This document shows positions 35,202-44,406 of a stretch of 64,000 nt of DNA, piece after piece. Origin of the DNA: Anaerolineaceae bacterium. Its GTDB lineage: Bacteria; Chloroflexota; Anaerolineae; Promineifilales; Promineifilaceae. Under the pieces are notes generated by a model. It did no database searches and had not been told where the DNA came from. It saw only the letters and a program-made list of their open reading frames with translations. Both the position numbers and the translations under genes were made by a program. Numbering within the stretch: the first letter of the stretch is position 1; the number at the start of each line of letters is the position of its first letter. The stretch lies in the NCBI GenBank assembly GCA_002699125.1, contig PABI01000119.1, positions 1 to 64,000 of the forward strand, given 5' to 3'.

Positions 35202-36019
35202 GTAAACCCGGAAGAAATGATCCCTGTTACTGTGGCAGCGGCCTCAAATACAAAAAATGCCACATGAAAGAAGACCAGGAGGCCGAAAAGGAACGCAGCC
35301 ACATTCAGCGTGCTGCCGGCTTCATTCGGCGCGACCTGCTTAAATTTGCCCGCGATGAGCGCTTTGCCGAAGATTTTGCCACTGCCCTGCCGATCTACTG
35401 GAATGAGTATTACGACGCGGCCAACGCCGAGCAAATGAGCCAGGCCGAAGCGCTGCGCTTCTTCGACTGGTTTGTATTCGATTACACCTTGGCCGATGGT
35501 CGGCGACTGATCGAGCTTTACGCTGAGGAACAGATGACAGATTTATCCTCGCATCAGCAACAAGTTGCCGCCGACTGGTTGAATGCCGGTCCGGCCACAC
35601 TTTATGAGCTTATAGCTTACGAAGGGCAGAAATTGCAGCTGCGCGACTACTTCACGGACGAAACATTTGAGGTGTACGAGGGTGGTGGACGCGGCAATGT
35701 TGAGGTGGGTGAATTGATCCTCACTCGTCTGGTTTCCGTGGCAGATCGTTTAGAATTTAGCACGACTTCTGCTTACCTACCCCACGCTGAAATCACCGAC
35801 GTCAAAGAAAAGATCGAGGCGGCCAAAGAAGCCTATCTGGCAGAACAACCCGATGCCAGCCACGCGGAATTTATGTACAAACACAGTCACCTGTTGGTGC
35901 GCCATGCCCTGCTGGAAGCCAAAAACCAGGGCCGCCCCCCCGTCGCCCGTCTGGATGCGGATCGCAGCGATAAGAAAACGCAAAAAATCGCTCAGGGCAT
36001 GGCCCGCTTCAAACGATGA
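35198..36019 (+). CDS. SEC-C motif protein of unknown function
   Basis: The N-terminus (GRNDPCYCGSGLKYKKCH) is a SEC-C zinc-binding motif, known from the SecA C-terminus and from many stand-alone proteins, where it can bind ribosomes or SecB-like partners. The remaining 245 residues are mixed helix and strand with no domain I recognise and no membrane segment. It is coupled by ATGA overlaps to the HAD gene before it and to aroA after it. The context (hydrolase, then shikimate enzymes) does not reveal a role. Confidence 0.75.
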   Translation: MSKPGRNDPCYCGSGLKYKKCHMKEDQEAEKERSHIQRAAGFIRRDLLKFARDERFAEDFATALPIYWNEYYDAANAEQMSQAEALRFFDWFVFDYTLADGRRLIELYAEEQMTDLSSHQQQVAADWLNAGPATLYELIAYEGQKLQLRDYFTDETFEVYEGGGRGNVEVGELILTRLVSVADRLEFSTTSAYLPHAEITDVKEKIEAAKEAYLAEQPDASHAEFMYKHSHLLVRHALLEAKNQGRPPVARLDADRSDKKTQKIAQGMARFKR

Positions 36020-37350
36020 GCAAACAGTTACTGGTTCGCCCGCAAAAAACACCGCTGCAAGGTGTCATCTCGGTGCCCGGTGACAAGTCGATTAGCCACC
36101 GGGCGGTGATGCTGGCCTCGCTGGCTGAAGGCACCAGCTACATTCGCCGCTGGCTGCCGGCGGGGGATACGCTGGCGACTTTGCAGATCATCCAGGACTT
36201 GGGCGTTTCCGTGCAGATTGACAAGCGGTCCGACATTGCCTGGGATTTAACCATTGAAGGACGCGGGCTGCACGGTTGGCAAGCGCCAGACAAACCGCTG
36301 GACTGCCGCAACGCCGGGACAGGGATGCGCCTGCTGGCCGGACTGCTGGCCGGACAAAACTTCGCCAGCGTGCTGGACGGCAGCAACCAGCTGCGCCAGC
36401 GCCCCATGCGCCGCATCACCGATCCGCTGGGCGAGATGGGGGCGAATATTGTGGCCGAAAACGGCCGTGCTCCCCTCACCATCACCCCCGCCAAGCTGCA
36501 CGGTATTGAATACCGCATGAACGTGGCCAGCGCCCAGGTAAAAAGCGCCATTTTGCTGGCCGGGCTGTATGCTCAGGGCGAGACCCGCGTTTACCAGCCC
36601 GGCCCGGCGCGCGATCACACGGAGCGGATGCTGCAAGCGATGGGTGTTCCCATTCGCATTGAAGGCGATTGGGTGATTTTGCCTGCGGCGCCGGATGGGG
36701 GATGGCGGTTACGGCCGTTAGACCTCACCGTCCCTGCCGATCCCTCCTCAGCCGCTTTTCCCCTGGTGGCCGCCGCCATCGTGCCCCATTCACAAATCAC
36801 CATCGCTGGCGTGGGCCTAAATGAGACCCGCACCGGCATTCTGGACATGCTGCAAGCGATGGGGGCGGATCTCACCGTGCACAACGAACATCTCAGCGGC
36901 GGCGAGCGGCTGGGCGACCTGTCCGTCTCTTTTAGCGAGCTGCACAGCACCAAAGTAAATGGTGAGACCGTGGTGCGCGGCATCGACGAGCTGCCTGTTT
37001 GGGCCGTGGCCACCACTCAGGCCGCCGGCGTCAGCCAGGTAAGCGATGCCGCCGAGCTGCGCGTGAAGGAAGTAGACCGCATCTCCGTGCTGGCCGGCGA
37101 GCTGCGCAAGCTGGGCGTGGAGATGATGGAAAGCCCCGATGGTTTTTCGGTGGCTGGCCCAATGCGGCTGTTTGGCGGCGAGGTAGACAGCCACGACGAT
37201 CACCGGCTGGGCATGTCGCTGGCCGTGGCCGGACTGATCACCCACGGCCTTACCCTGGTACACGACGCCGGCTGCATCGCCGACAGCTTCCCCGGCTTTG
37301 TCGAAATGATGCAATCCCTCGGCGCGAATATGGAATGGATAGAGCAGTAA
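36016..37350 (+). CDS. aroA: 3-phosphoshikimate 1-carboxyvinyltransferase (EPSP synthase)
   Basis: Joins shikimate-3-phosphate and phosphoenolpyruvate in the chorismate pathway. It has VPGDKSISHRAVMLASLAEG (substrate-binding Lys-Ser near 23-24), DCRNAGTGMRLLAGLLAG (the NAGT motif), GSNQLRQRPMRRI, and RVKEVDRISVLAGEL with DSHDDHRLGMSLAV near the end. The length of 444 fits. It overlaps the SEC-C gene by 4 nt and precedes aroE, so four genes (HAD, SEC-C, aroA, aroE) probably form one transcription unit. The stop codon lies within the start of a TAATCAGT microrepeat. Confidence 0.96.
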   Translation: MSKQLLVRPQKTPLQGVISVPGDKSISHRAVMLASLAEGTSYIRRWLPAGDTLATLQIIQDLGVSVQIDKRSDIAWDLTIEGRGLHGWQAPDKPLDCRNAGTGMRLLAGLLAGQNFASVLDGSNQLRQRPMRRITDPLGEMGANIVAENGRAPLTITPAKLHGIEYRMNVASAQVKSAILLAGLYAQGETRVYQPGPARDHTERMLQAMGVPIRIEGDWVILPAAPDGGWRLRPLDLTVPADPSSAAFPLVAAAIVPHSQITIAGVGLNETRTGILDMLQAMGADLTVHNEHLSGGERLGDLSVSFSELHSTKVNGETVVRGIDELPVWAVATTQAAGVSQVSDAAELRVKEVDRISVLAGELRKLGVEMMESPDGFSVAGPMRLFGGEVDSHDDHRLGMSLAVAGLITHGLTLVHDAGCIADSFPGFVEMMQSLGANMEWIEQ

Positions 37351-37393
37351 TCAGTAGATCAGTAATCGGTGATCCGATTACCGATTACCGAAA
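37348..37393. repeat. TAATCAGTAGATCAGTAATC microrepeat between aroA and aroE
   Basis: Direct copies of CAGTAATC are followed by GTAATCGG-TGAT-CCGATTAC, an 8-bp stem with a 4-nt loop. It includes the aroA stop codon and leaves only two bases before the aroE ATG, so the aroE ribosome site is masked or absent. Confidence 0.75.
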
Positions 37394-37395
37394 AA

Positions 37396-38253
37396 ATGAT
37401 CCCGATCAACGGCAAGACCCAACTCATCGGCCTTATTGGCTGGCCGGTTTCCCACAGCTTTAGCCCGGCAATGCACAATGCGGCAGCGCAGGCGCTGGGG
37501 TTGAACTGGGCCTACGTGCCGCTGCCGGTTGCCCCGGAAAATGTGACAACGGCCGTTTCCGGCCTACATGCCCTCGGTTTTCGTGGCGTTAACGTGACCG
37601 TGCCACACAAGCAAGCCGTCATGCCGCTGCTGGATGAGCTGGAACCGGGGGCACAGGCGATTGGCGCGGTGAACACGATTGTAGTGGGGGATGACGGCCG
37701 TCTCACCGGACACAACACCGACTGGTCTGGCTTTCTGGCCGACTTGCAGGCGCACCATGTTTCTGTCGCTGAGCGAGATTGTTTGCTGCTGGGTGCCGGT
37801 GGTTCGGCCCGCGCCGTGGCTTATGGATTGGCCAGATCGGGGGCGCGGGTACATATTTTGGCGCGGCGGGTGGCTCAGGCGGAGCAGTTGATTGAAGATT
37901 TACGGCCGTATCTCTCCCAGGCACAGCTCGCCAGCCACCCCCCTAGCGCACTGGCCAACGTCACCCCCACCCTCACCACCCCGCTGATTATCAACAGCAC
38001 GCCGCTGGGGATGACACCCAACAAGACCAGTTCTCCCTGGCCTGCAGAGATAGCCTTCCCCGATGAAGCCACAGTATACGACCTCGTTTACAATCCGCGC
38101 CAAACCCAATTGATGCAGCAGGCGAACGCGGCTGGCTGCCAGGCAATCAACGGCTTGGGGATGCTGGTGCAGCAGGGGGCCAAAGCGTTCACCTTATGGA
38201 CGGGTGTGGAGCCGGATACGGCCGTTATGGCCGCAGCTATCGAACAAGTTTAA
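37396..38253 (+). CDS. aroE: Shikimate dehydrogenase
   Basis: Reduces 3-dehydroshikimate with NADPH, two steps before EPSP synthase. It has LIGWPVSHSFSPAMHN (substrate serines), NVTVPHKQAVMPLLDE (catalytic Lys), AVNTIV, GHNTDWSGFLADL (catalytic Asp) and the nucleotide-binding LLGAGGSARAVAYGL. About 285 residues, normal for the family. I chose ATG 37396; an in-frame GTG at 37369 would place repeat-encoded residues at the N-terminus. Initiation may rely on coupling with aroA because no clear ribosome site is visible. Confidence 0.95.
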   Translation: MIPINGKTQLIGLIGWPVSHSFSPAMHNAAAQALGLNWAYVPLPVAPENVTTAVSGLHALGFRGVNVTVPHKQAVMPLLDELEPGAQAIGAVNTIVVGDDGRLTGHNTDWSGFLADLQAHHVSVAERDCLLLGAGGSARAVAYGLARSGARVHILARRVAQAEQLIEDLRPYLSQAQLASHPPSALANVTPTLTTPLIINSTPLGMTPNKTSSPWPAEIAFPDEATVYDLVYNPRQTQLMQQANAAGCQAINGLGMLVQQGAKAFTLWTGVEPDTAVMAAAIEQV

Positions 38254-38266
38254 CAAGGAGGCAATT

Positions 38267-39049
38267 ATGAAACGCGTTTTGGTGATAACGGCCGTTTTAC
38301 TCACCGCTCTATTCAGCCTCGCCACCCTGCTTCGCCCTTTGCAAACCGTCTCTTCAGCCCCACAGGCTACCACGCTGCTGTATGACAGCAGTCTGGGCAC
38401 GCTCCCCAGCGAGCAAAATTTTGGCTGGCAGGCGATCAATCCACAGCCCCCCTTTCACATACTGGCCAGCCAAACATACAGCGCGCCCGTAACCGTGCTG
38501 AGCACCACCAGCCAGTTGAGTGAATATGCCGGCTACCCCGTCAGCCAGACAATCATGCCTACACTCACCCGTACAGCCGGCTTCCAGCTCACCTTTGATC
38601 TACGCGTTATCTCTGAAAGCCACGGCAGCAGCAATGACCGGGCTGGCTTTAACGTCATTTTGCTCAGCGAAGATTTGCATGGGATTGAAATGGCCTTTTG
38701 GCAGAATGAGATTTGGGTACAGGAAGGCAACGGCACGCAGCTGTTTACCCACGCGGAGGGGGTTGCCTACGACACAACCGATGCGCTTACCACCTACAAG
38801 CTCACCATTTTCAATGACATTTACCTGTTGACCGCCAACGATATGTTCCTGCTCAGTGGCGACCTGCGCCAATACACCGATTGGGTGCCGCCCTTCGGCA
38901 TAACAATCGACCCTTATGAGCAGCCCAATCAGCTGTTTTTAGGCGATGATACCTCATCGGCAGGGGCAGAGGTGTGGCTGGGGGATGTGCTTATTCAAGA
39001 CGATGCGCTCAACCAAACGCTGCTTTTACCAATTATTGTCAATCAGTAA
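38267..39049 (+). CDS. Secreted protein of unknown function
   Basis: The 260-residue protein starts with a signal sequence (MKRVLVITAVLLTALFSLAT) behind an excellent AAGGAGG site, 13 nt after the aroE stop codon. The mature part is beta-rich, with features of a concanavalin-like or LamG-like sandwich (FQLTFDLRVISES, GFNVILLSEDLHGIEMAFWQ), but I cannot name a family. It ends in LLLPIIVNQ, a short hydrophobic tail like the LPLV-type ends seen on secreted proteins of Chloroflexota, possibly a sorting or anchoring tag (inference). It may be transcribed with aroE although the function is unrelated. Confidence 0.7.
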   Translation: MKRVLVITAVLLTALFSLATLLRPLQTVSSAPQATTLLYDSSLGTLPSEQNFGWQAINPQPPFHILASQTYSAPVTVLSTTSQLSEYAGYPVSQTIMPTLTRTAGFQLTFDLRVISESHGSSNDRAGFNVILLSEDLHGIEMAFWQNEIWVQEGNGTQLFTHAEGVAYDTTDALTTYKLTIFNDIYLLTANDMFLLSGDLRQYTDWVPPFGITIDPYEQPNQLFLGDDTSSAGAEVWLGDVLIQDDALNQTLLLPIIVNQ

Positions 39050-39077
39050 ATTCGTCTGAATGCTGAACTGACATCGG

Positions 39078-39911
39078 TCATGGCTGAGCCGTGCGCAAGT
39101 GCCATTGACCTCGGGTAGCAAAGGCCACATCCCGAGCCAGCGCCTGGGCTGATTGATAACGGTCTTCCGGGGATTTAGCCATTGCCCGGCCAATAATCTC
39201 ATCCCACATGGCCGGCAGCTCGGCAATAACGCTGCACACGCTGGGGATGGGCGCGTGAATGTGGGCCGAAGCGGTACGCGAAGGGGTGGCGGCTTTGAAG
39301 GGATGCCGTCCGGTCAGAATGAGGTAGAGGATAACGCCCAAGGAATAGATGTCGGAACGGCCGTCTACCCGCAAGCGCTGTGCCTGTTCAGGACTCATAT
39401 ACTCCGGTGTGCCCACCAGCAGCGTCCCCGTAATGCCCGATTTACGCTGCGTAAATTTAGCCAGGCCAAAATCTGTTAAAAACGCCTCATGCGTTTGGTT
39501 AAACAAAATATTCGAAGGCTTTACATCACGATGGACAATGCCCACCTTGTGGGCAGCATCCAATCCCTCGGCAATGCGTCCCATCAGGTCGGTCAGCTCC
39601 TGCCGCGTCAGGCCACGGCGCATGAGCCGGCTCTTTAGCGAACCATTGGGCATATGGCGCATCACAATGTATGGCTGTACGCCATGCAGACCAAAATCAT
39701 AGATGGGAACAATGGTGGGGTGTTCCAAAGAAGCAATGGCTTCTGCTTCCTGGTAAAAAAAGTCGAGGAAAAGCGGATCCTGGGTTAGCTCATACGCCAA
39801 AATCTTAATAGCGATATGCCGCTTGATAAACGGATCTCGCGCCAGATACACAGACGCCATTTCGCCATTGCCTAACTCCTCAATAATTTCATATCGGCCT
39901 ATTTTTGCCAT
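39078..39911 (-). CDS. Soluble single-domain Ser/Thr protein kinase
   Basis: A Hanks-type kinase of 277 residues with little else: an ELGNGEMASVYLARD glycine loop, Lys in IAIKIL, HRDVKPSNILF catalytic loop, DFG in LTDFGLAKF, and MSPEQA. There is no membrane helix, FHA or extracellular part, so it acts in the cytoplasm, unlike the other three kinases here. It faces the small membrane protein and the kinase-phosphatase gene on the opposite strand. The closest relative in the window by motif is the kinase part of the 40.6-43.6 kb fusion. Substrates are unknown. Confidence 0.9.
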   Translation of the reverse strand: MAKIGRYEIIEELGNGEMASVYLARDPFIKRHIAIKILAYELTQDPLFLDFFYQEAEAIASLEHPTIVPIYDFGLHGVQPYIVMRHMPNGSLKSRLMRRGLTRQELTDLMGRIAEGLDAAHKVGIVHRDVKPSNILFNQTHEAFLTDFGLAKFTQRKSGITGTLLVGTPEYMSPEQAQRLRVDGRSDIYSLGVILYLILTGRHPFKAATPSRTASAHIHAPIPSVCSVIAELPAMWDEIIGRAMAKSPEDRYQSAQALARDVAFATRGQWHLRTAQP

Positions 39912-40130
39912 TGATCATTATTTTGCTATCTCGTCATCTTACAGAGCCATCCTATCAAATCGACTCTGGTGACGATATAGGACATTCTTCCGCCACTATC
40001 TTTTATGGGACGATTGTTAGCTGTCTATCGGCCAGCTGGCAGTTTTTGAAATGCCAATTTGCGTATGATATGGGTATGCTGTTTATGTAACGGCCGTTTC
40101 GTGTTTGTCCTTGCAAATTGGAGGTGGGTG

Positions 40131-40337
40131 ATGCTATCTACCGTTAATCCCCTGCTTGTTTTATGGGGCATTATTATGGTTACGGGCGTGTTGTTCTTTT
40201 GGCGTTTTTTGCGTTTTGCCTTATCAACTTGTGACGCCGATAATACGACGCACGGGTTGGCACATCTATTTTGCCTACTCCTGCTGTTAGCAGGTTTAGC
40301 CTTAGGCGTGATGATTAATAACATACCGGTACATTAA
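40131..40337 (+). CDS. Small two-helix membrane protein
   Basis: A 68-residue protein with two hydrophobic helices (about 8-30 and 46-64) separated by a short polar loop with one Cys and two His. ATG 40131 is preceded by GGAGGTG at good spacing. An in-frame ATG at 40059 would add residues without a ribosome site and across an ACGGCCGT octamer. No family recognised. Its stop codon directly precedes a dispersed repeat element. Confidence 0.55.
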   Translation: MLSTVNPLLVLWGIIMVTGVLFFWRFLRFALSTCDADNTTHGLAHLFCLLLLLAGLALGVMINNIPVH

Positions 40338-40408
40338 GCAAATCACAAAAAAACTTTCAAAACAGAAGGCACGGTTTCTTCTGATTTGCTTAAGTAAAAG
40401 CCAAATGT
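40334..40408. repeat. Dispersed repeat element, about 75 bp, copy 1
   Basis: TTAAGCAAATCACAAAA, then about 35 nt of variable sequence, then GATTTGCTTAAGTAAAAGCC. The ends AGCAAATCA and TGATTTGCT are inverted, so it can fold. A second copy with the same order lies on the minus strand at about 54890-54967, over the end of the DUF2089 gene. The rest of the spacer to 40576 is AT-rich, with a -10-like TACAAT near 40509 that may serve the next gene. Confidence 0.75.
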
Positions 40409-40576
40409 GCGAGTAACTTAATTCATAAACCTGTTTGGCTCTTACAAAAAGTGTAATGGTTTTTCTTAATAGTACAATAAGCTGCGCCCATACTTTTTTA
40501 TTCTTTGTTACAATAGCTTCATTGTTTGCGCCTGTAACGCTTCTTGTCCGTGTGCCTAAAATGAACTGTCGGCTGC

Positions 40577-43500
40577 ATGAATTCATCTAACGCTGAAAGA
40601 TTACCTGCTCAAATTGGTCGGTATCAGATCAATGATTTGCTAGGCCGTGGCGGCATGGCGGTGGTTTACCTTGCCTTCGATCCGTACATCGAACGGCAGG
40701 TGGCCATTAAGGTATTGCTGAAAGATCGCAGCTACGACGATAGTTTGCGCTCCCGTTTTAAGCGGGAAAGCCGTATGGTGGCCTCACTCAACCATCCGGC
40801 TATTGTGCCCGTGTACGATTTTGGTGAAGAGGATGAACAACCTTATTTGGTCATGCGCTACATGGAGGGCGGCTCGCTGCGGGAACGCCTAAAACAGGCG
40901 CCGCTCACTCTGGCGACCGTGGCCGCTATCCTCAACCAGATTGCGCCGGCGCTGGACACCACCCATTCACACAATATTATTCACCGCGATTTAAAGCCAT
41001 CGAACATCTTGTTTGACAGCAATGACAAAGCGTACCTGGCCGATTTTGGCCTGGCCAAGTTTGCCGAAGGCACCTTCACCACGCTGACGCGCAGCGATGG
41101 CATGGTAGGTACGCCGGCTTACATGAGCCCGGAGCAAATTCGAGCGCAGGCCCACCTGGACGGCCGTACCGATATTTACGCGCTAGGGGTCATTCTGTTT
41201 GAAATGCTGGCCGGCAAGCTGCCCTTTACCGCCGACAGCCGTTTGCCCGTGGCGCTCATGCATTTGTCTGACCCCGTGCCCGACGTCACCATGCTGAACC
41301 CCAGCCTGCCTAAATCAATTGGCCAGATTATTTCCCGCGCGATGGCCAAAAGCCGGGAAGACCGCTTTGCCACGGCCTCCGATCTGACCATTCCCTTTGT
41401 AGAAGCCGCGCAAATAGAGACGCTGCCGCCAGTGGAATTCCCCAACGCACCACCCATTATTCTCCAGCCGGAATCAGAGAGCGGCAGCTCTTCAATTAGT
41501 GGCTTTGCCGACGTGAGCGAGGATGACGGAAAAGAGCCGCTGCCCGAGTGGCTGCAAGCGTGGCTGGCCGGCTGTGGTACCAAACAAGATATTGGCCGGT
41601 CGCGCACGCGGGGCACGCTGGAAGACCGGCTGCGCGTAGGGCCGGTGCAAACTGGCGGCGGCCTGCATTTGCTGGTAGCCATCGTCGCCGATGGCGGCAG
41701 CAGCCAGCAGCACGGCCATCTGGCCGCCGAGTTGGCCATCACCGAACTGTTTAGCCAGATCGAACAGGCGGAAACGGCCGTTCCCCACGAAATCCCAGAA
41801 ATGCTGCATCAAGCCCTGCAAAAAACCAACCGCACCCTATTTTCCGTGTCGCAGCAGCACCGTGAGCCGTTGGTGATGCAGTCGATGGTGGCCCTGGTAG
41901 CTATCCATGAAAATCGCCTCTATATGGCCCACGTGGGCAACGGCCGTATCTATCTGCTGCGGCAGCGCCGCCTGCATCGGCTCACCCGCAATCTGCCCCC
42001 GGCATCTGCCGCCCACAATGGGCAGGCGCACGCCAACGGCAGCCACAGCCACCACAGCAGCGCCATTGGCCTGGCGCCAGAGCTGCACATCGATCTTGGC
42101 CTGTACCTGAGCAATAATGAGAATGAAACGGCCGCACGGCAAAATCAGGGCCTGCTGCTGCAAGCCAACGACCGTTTGCTGCTTTGCTCCGACGGTCTCG
42201 TCACGCCCAACGGGCGGCGACGCCGGTACCGTCGACTGCGTCGGGTCATCTCGGAACATCCACCGGCAGAAGCGGCCAAAATTCTGGTGCAGGATGCGCT
42301 GGATCGCAGCGTGCCGGACAATGTGACGGCCGTGGTTTTGCAGGCACCAGGCACCGTTCTTCACGTACCGGTGTATTTGAAACGGCCGTTTCAGATGGCC
42401 GCGGCCGCGTTTTCCACGGTTGCGCTGATTGTTCTGCTGCTGCTCATGTCTAACCGTACGCAGCCCGACGGTGTTTTTGTACAACCCGGCACGGCGACGC
42501 AAATTGCCCAAATTATTGAGGGGCTCACGGCAACGGCCGTCAATGGTCCCACGCAGGTTCCGCCCACAGAAATTGCCCCGCTCATTGCCCCGGCAGATGT
42601 ACCGGACCCCGGTTTTGCCGTTATTTTTGCGGCCGGAGAAGGGGCTCAGTTCCGCCCCAGCGGCACCACAGAGTGGCAGCCAGCCCGGTCGGGTGACCTG
42701 GTACGCATTGGGCCAGATGCAGCCATTCAATCCGGCAGCGACCGCATGGGGGTGGTGCTGTCTGACGGCGCAGAGTTTTACCTGGCGGCTGAGGCGGAGC
42801 TGATGCTGAACGGGGTCAACCGGGCCGATGATGAAAATAGCGCAACCAAGGTGTCTTTGCAGTACGGCCGTATGCTCATCCATTACAAAAATGCCGATCC
42901 CCACGACTTTGAGCTGGACGCGCCCTCTGAGGCGATGGCGCTGCTCTCTACAGCCAACAATGTGGCGGGGGTGATTTATGATGGGGAGACGGCCGTATTA
43001 GAGATGGACTGCTTCACGGGCAGCTGCCGCCTGCGCAACAATCTAAACCGCCAATTGCTGCTGCCCACCGGGCGCTACGGCGTTGTTGCCGGTGCCAACA
43101 TTACCACCCGCAGCACCGCCCGCGTTATGCTCTACTGCGATTTGGCCCCCACGCTGGTCGCCTGCCCTACGCCCACGCCGCCACCCACACAAACCTTGCC
43201 CCCCATCGTGCAAACAGTGATTGCCGCCACAGAAACGGCCAACGCTCAAACCGCCACACCGACGCCAAGCCTCACGCCATCCAACACGCCATCGCCCAGC
43301 CCGTCACCCTCCGTAACGCCGCTGCCCACAGTAACGCCACAACCTGGCGCAACCAGCACCAGCGCAGCCCAGCCGCCGAGCAGCACGCCGGCACCTACCG
43401 TTGTTCCCGGCGGCACAACACCCTCGTCCACGCCGAGACCTACAAACACGCCCAGACCCACAGCCAGGCCCAGCAGTACGCCTACGTCGGTAATATTGCC

Positions 43501-43639
43501 ATCACTCACACCACTGCCGCCAAGCAGCACGCCCATTCCCCCTTCTAGTACACCTGCTCCGCCAACAAGCACACCCGCTCCGCCGTTCACGGCTACGCCG
43601 CTGCCTACTTTTACCCCAACCAAAAACCCAAACACCTGA
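40577..43639 (+). CDS. Ser/Thr kinase-PP2C phosphatase-FecR-like receptor fusion
   Basis: One 1020-residue chain carries opposing activities. Residues 13-275 are a kinase (GRGGMAVVYLAFD, HRDLKPSNILF, DFG). Residues 331-590 are PP2C-like: VAIVADGGS replaces the usual VxDGMGG, and LLLCSDGLVT and DNVTAVVL carry metal-binding Asp residues. The N-terminal NED motif reads LED, so metal binding may be altered. After a membrane helix (about 600-622) comes a FecR-like beta domain (about 680-860: VLSDGAEFYLAAEAEL) and a Thr/Pro/Ser tail of 140 residues, probably glycosylated or spanning the wall. I infer a receptor able to add and remove phosphate from shared targets. Confidence 0.88.
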   Translation: MNSSNAERLPAQIGRYQINDLLGRGGMAVVYLAFDPYIERQVAIKVLLKDRSYDDSLRSRFKRESRMVASLNHPAIVPVYDFGEEDEQPYLVMRYMEGGSLRERLKQAPLTLATVAAILNQIAPALDTTHSHNIIHRDLKPSNILFDSNDKAYLADFGLAKFAEGTFTTLTRSDGMVGTPAYMSPEQIRAQAHLDGRTDIYALGVILFEMLAGKLPFTADSRLPVALMHLSDPVPDVTMLNPSLPKSIGQIISRAMAKSREDRFATASDLTIPFVEAAQIETLPPVEFPNAPPIILQPESESGSSSISGFADVSEDDGKEPLPEWLQAWLAGCGTKQDIGRSRTRGTLEDRLRVGPVQTGGGLHLLVAIVADGGSSQQHGHLAAELAITELFSQIEQAETAVPHEIPEMLHQALQKTNRTLFSVSQQHREPLVMQSMVALVAIHENRLYMAHVGNGRIYLLRQRRLHRLTRNLPPASAAHNGQAHANGSHSHHSSAIGLAPELHIDLGLYLSNNENETAARQNQGLLLQANDRLLLCSDGLVTPNGRRRRYRRLRRVISEHPPAEAAKILVQDALDRSVPDNVTAVVLQAPGTVLHVPVYLKRPFQMAAAAFSTVALIVLLLLMSNRTQPDGVFVQPGTATQIAQIIEGLTATAVNGPTQVPPTEIAPLIAPADVPDPGFAVIFAAGEGAQFRPSGTTEWQPARSGDLVRIGPDAAIQSGSDRMGVVLSDGAEFYLAAEAELMLNGVNRADDENSATKVSLQYGRMLIHYKNADPHDFELDAPSEAMALLSTANNVAGVIYDGETAVLEMDCFTGSCRLRNNLNRQLLLPTGRYGVVAGANITTRSTARVMLYCDLAPTLVACPTPTPPPTQTLPPIVQTVIAATETANAQTATPTPSLTPSNTPSPSPSPSVTPLPTVTPQPGATSTSAAQPPSSTPAPTVVPGGTTPSSTPRPTNTPRPTARPSSTPTSVILPSLTPLPPSSTPIPPSSTPAPPTSTPAPPFTATPLPTFTPTKNPNT

Positions 43640-43772
43640 TTTTATGGTGTGGATACAATCTCATGATCAAACTGCACGCCATCTGCTATAATGGGCAAAA
43701 GTTGAGAATTGTGCTGTTGAAAACTGAGTTATTTCGGTAATTATAGAAAGAACTGGCAAGGATATTTTGATT

Positions 43773-44003
43773 ATGCATGATCGAATTGAATTAAATCCAA
43801 TGGTTTGTCATGGAAAACCTGTCATCAAAGGTACCAGAGTTATGGTCTCGACCATTTTAGGGGCCCTTTCTGCTGGAGATTCAATGGAGATGATTCTGGA
43901 AGATTATCCAAATATCACGCGGGAAGATATCACTGCTGCACTTGCCTTTGCCAGTGAACTGAGCCAATTTGAAGATATCCCATATCAGTTGAACCAGGCA
44001 TGA
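43773..44003 (+). CDS. DUF433 antitoxin
   Basis: A 76-residue DUF433 protein (NPMVCHGKPVIKGTRVMVSTIL, then LEDYPNITREDITAALAFA), a winged-helix-like domain common as the antitoxin beside PIN-like toxins. ATG 43773 follows AAGGA; a TTG two codons earlier is less likely. A TATAAT box lies at 43687-43692. It overlaps the toxin gene by 4 nt. The pair is AT-rich and free of ACGGCCGT octamers, consistent with a mobile toxin-antitoxin module. Confidence 0.9.
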   Translation: MHDRIELNPMVCHGKPVIKGTRVMVSTILGALSAGDSMEMILEDYPNITREDITAALAFASELSQFEDIPYQLNQA

Positions 44004-44356
44004 ACTTTCTGCTTGACAAAAACTTCCCAAAATCAGCCGAAAAATTACTGACCGAGTTAGGACATCGCGTCAGTGATATAAGAGGTACAGAGCAACAGGG
44101 AGCTAATGATTTTCAGCTATTTGAATTGGCCCAACAACGAGAAGCAATTTTACTTACAACTGATAGAGATTTTTATCACACTGTTCCGTTGGTACACGCA
44201 AATCACTATGGGGTAGTTGTCATTGCTCTAAAACAACCTAACCGAAAAGCAATTCTTGCAAGACTGCGCTGGGTTGTTTCCCAACCTATAATTGATACGA
44301 TACAAAACACTGTTATTTTGTTACGCGACCATACCTACCGAATCCGTAGAACTTAA
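44000..44356 (+). CDS. DUF5615 PIN-like toxin
   Basis: A 118-residue PIN-like protein: the N-terminal FLLDKNFP carries the first acidic residue, LLTTDRDFY the central Asp pair, as in DUF5615/Mut7-C-type nucleases. It is probably an RNase restrained by the DUF433 partner. Its start overlaps the antitoxin stop (ATGA), the usual antitoxin-first arrangement. Nothing looks truncated. Confidence 0.88.
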   Translation: MNFLLDKNFPKSAEKLLTELGHRVSDIRGTEQQGANDFQLFELAQQREAILLTTDRDFYHTVPLVHANHYGVVVIALKQPNRKAILARLRWVVSQPIIDTIQNTVILLRDHTYRIRRT

Positions 44357-44406
44357 CTCCGGATAATCCCCAACCTTACGAAACAATCAAAATGCTGGAG
44401 ACAAAA

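Noticed and set aside
41837-42904. 355-codon minus-strand open frame
   Set aside because: Antisense to the kinase-phosphatase fusion; rich in His/Arg/Gln from reversed codons and without recognisable motifs.
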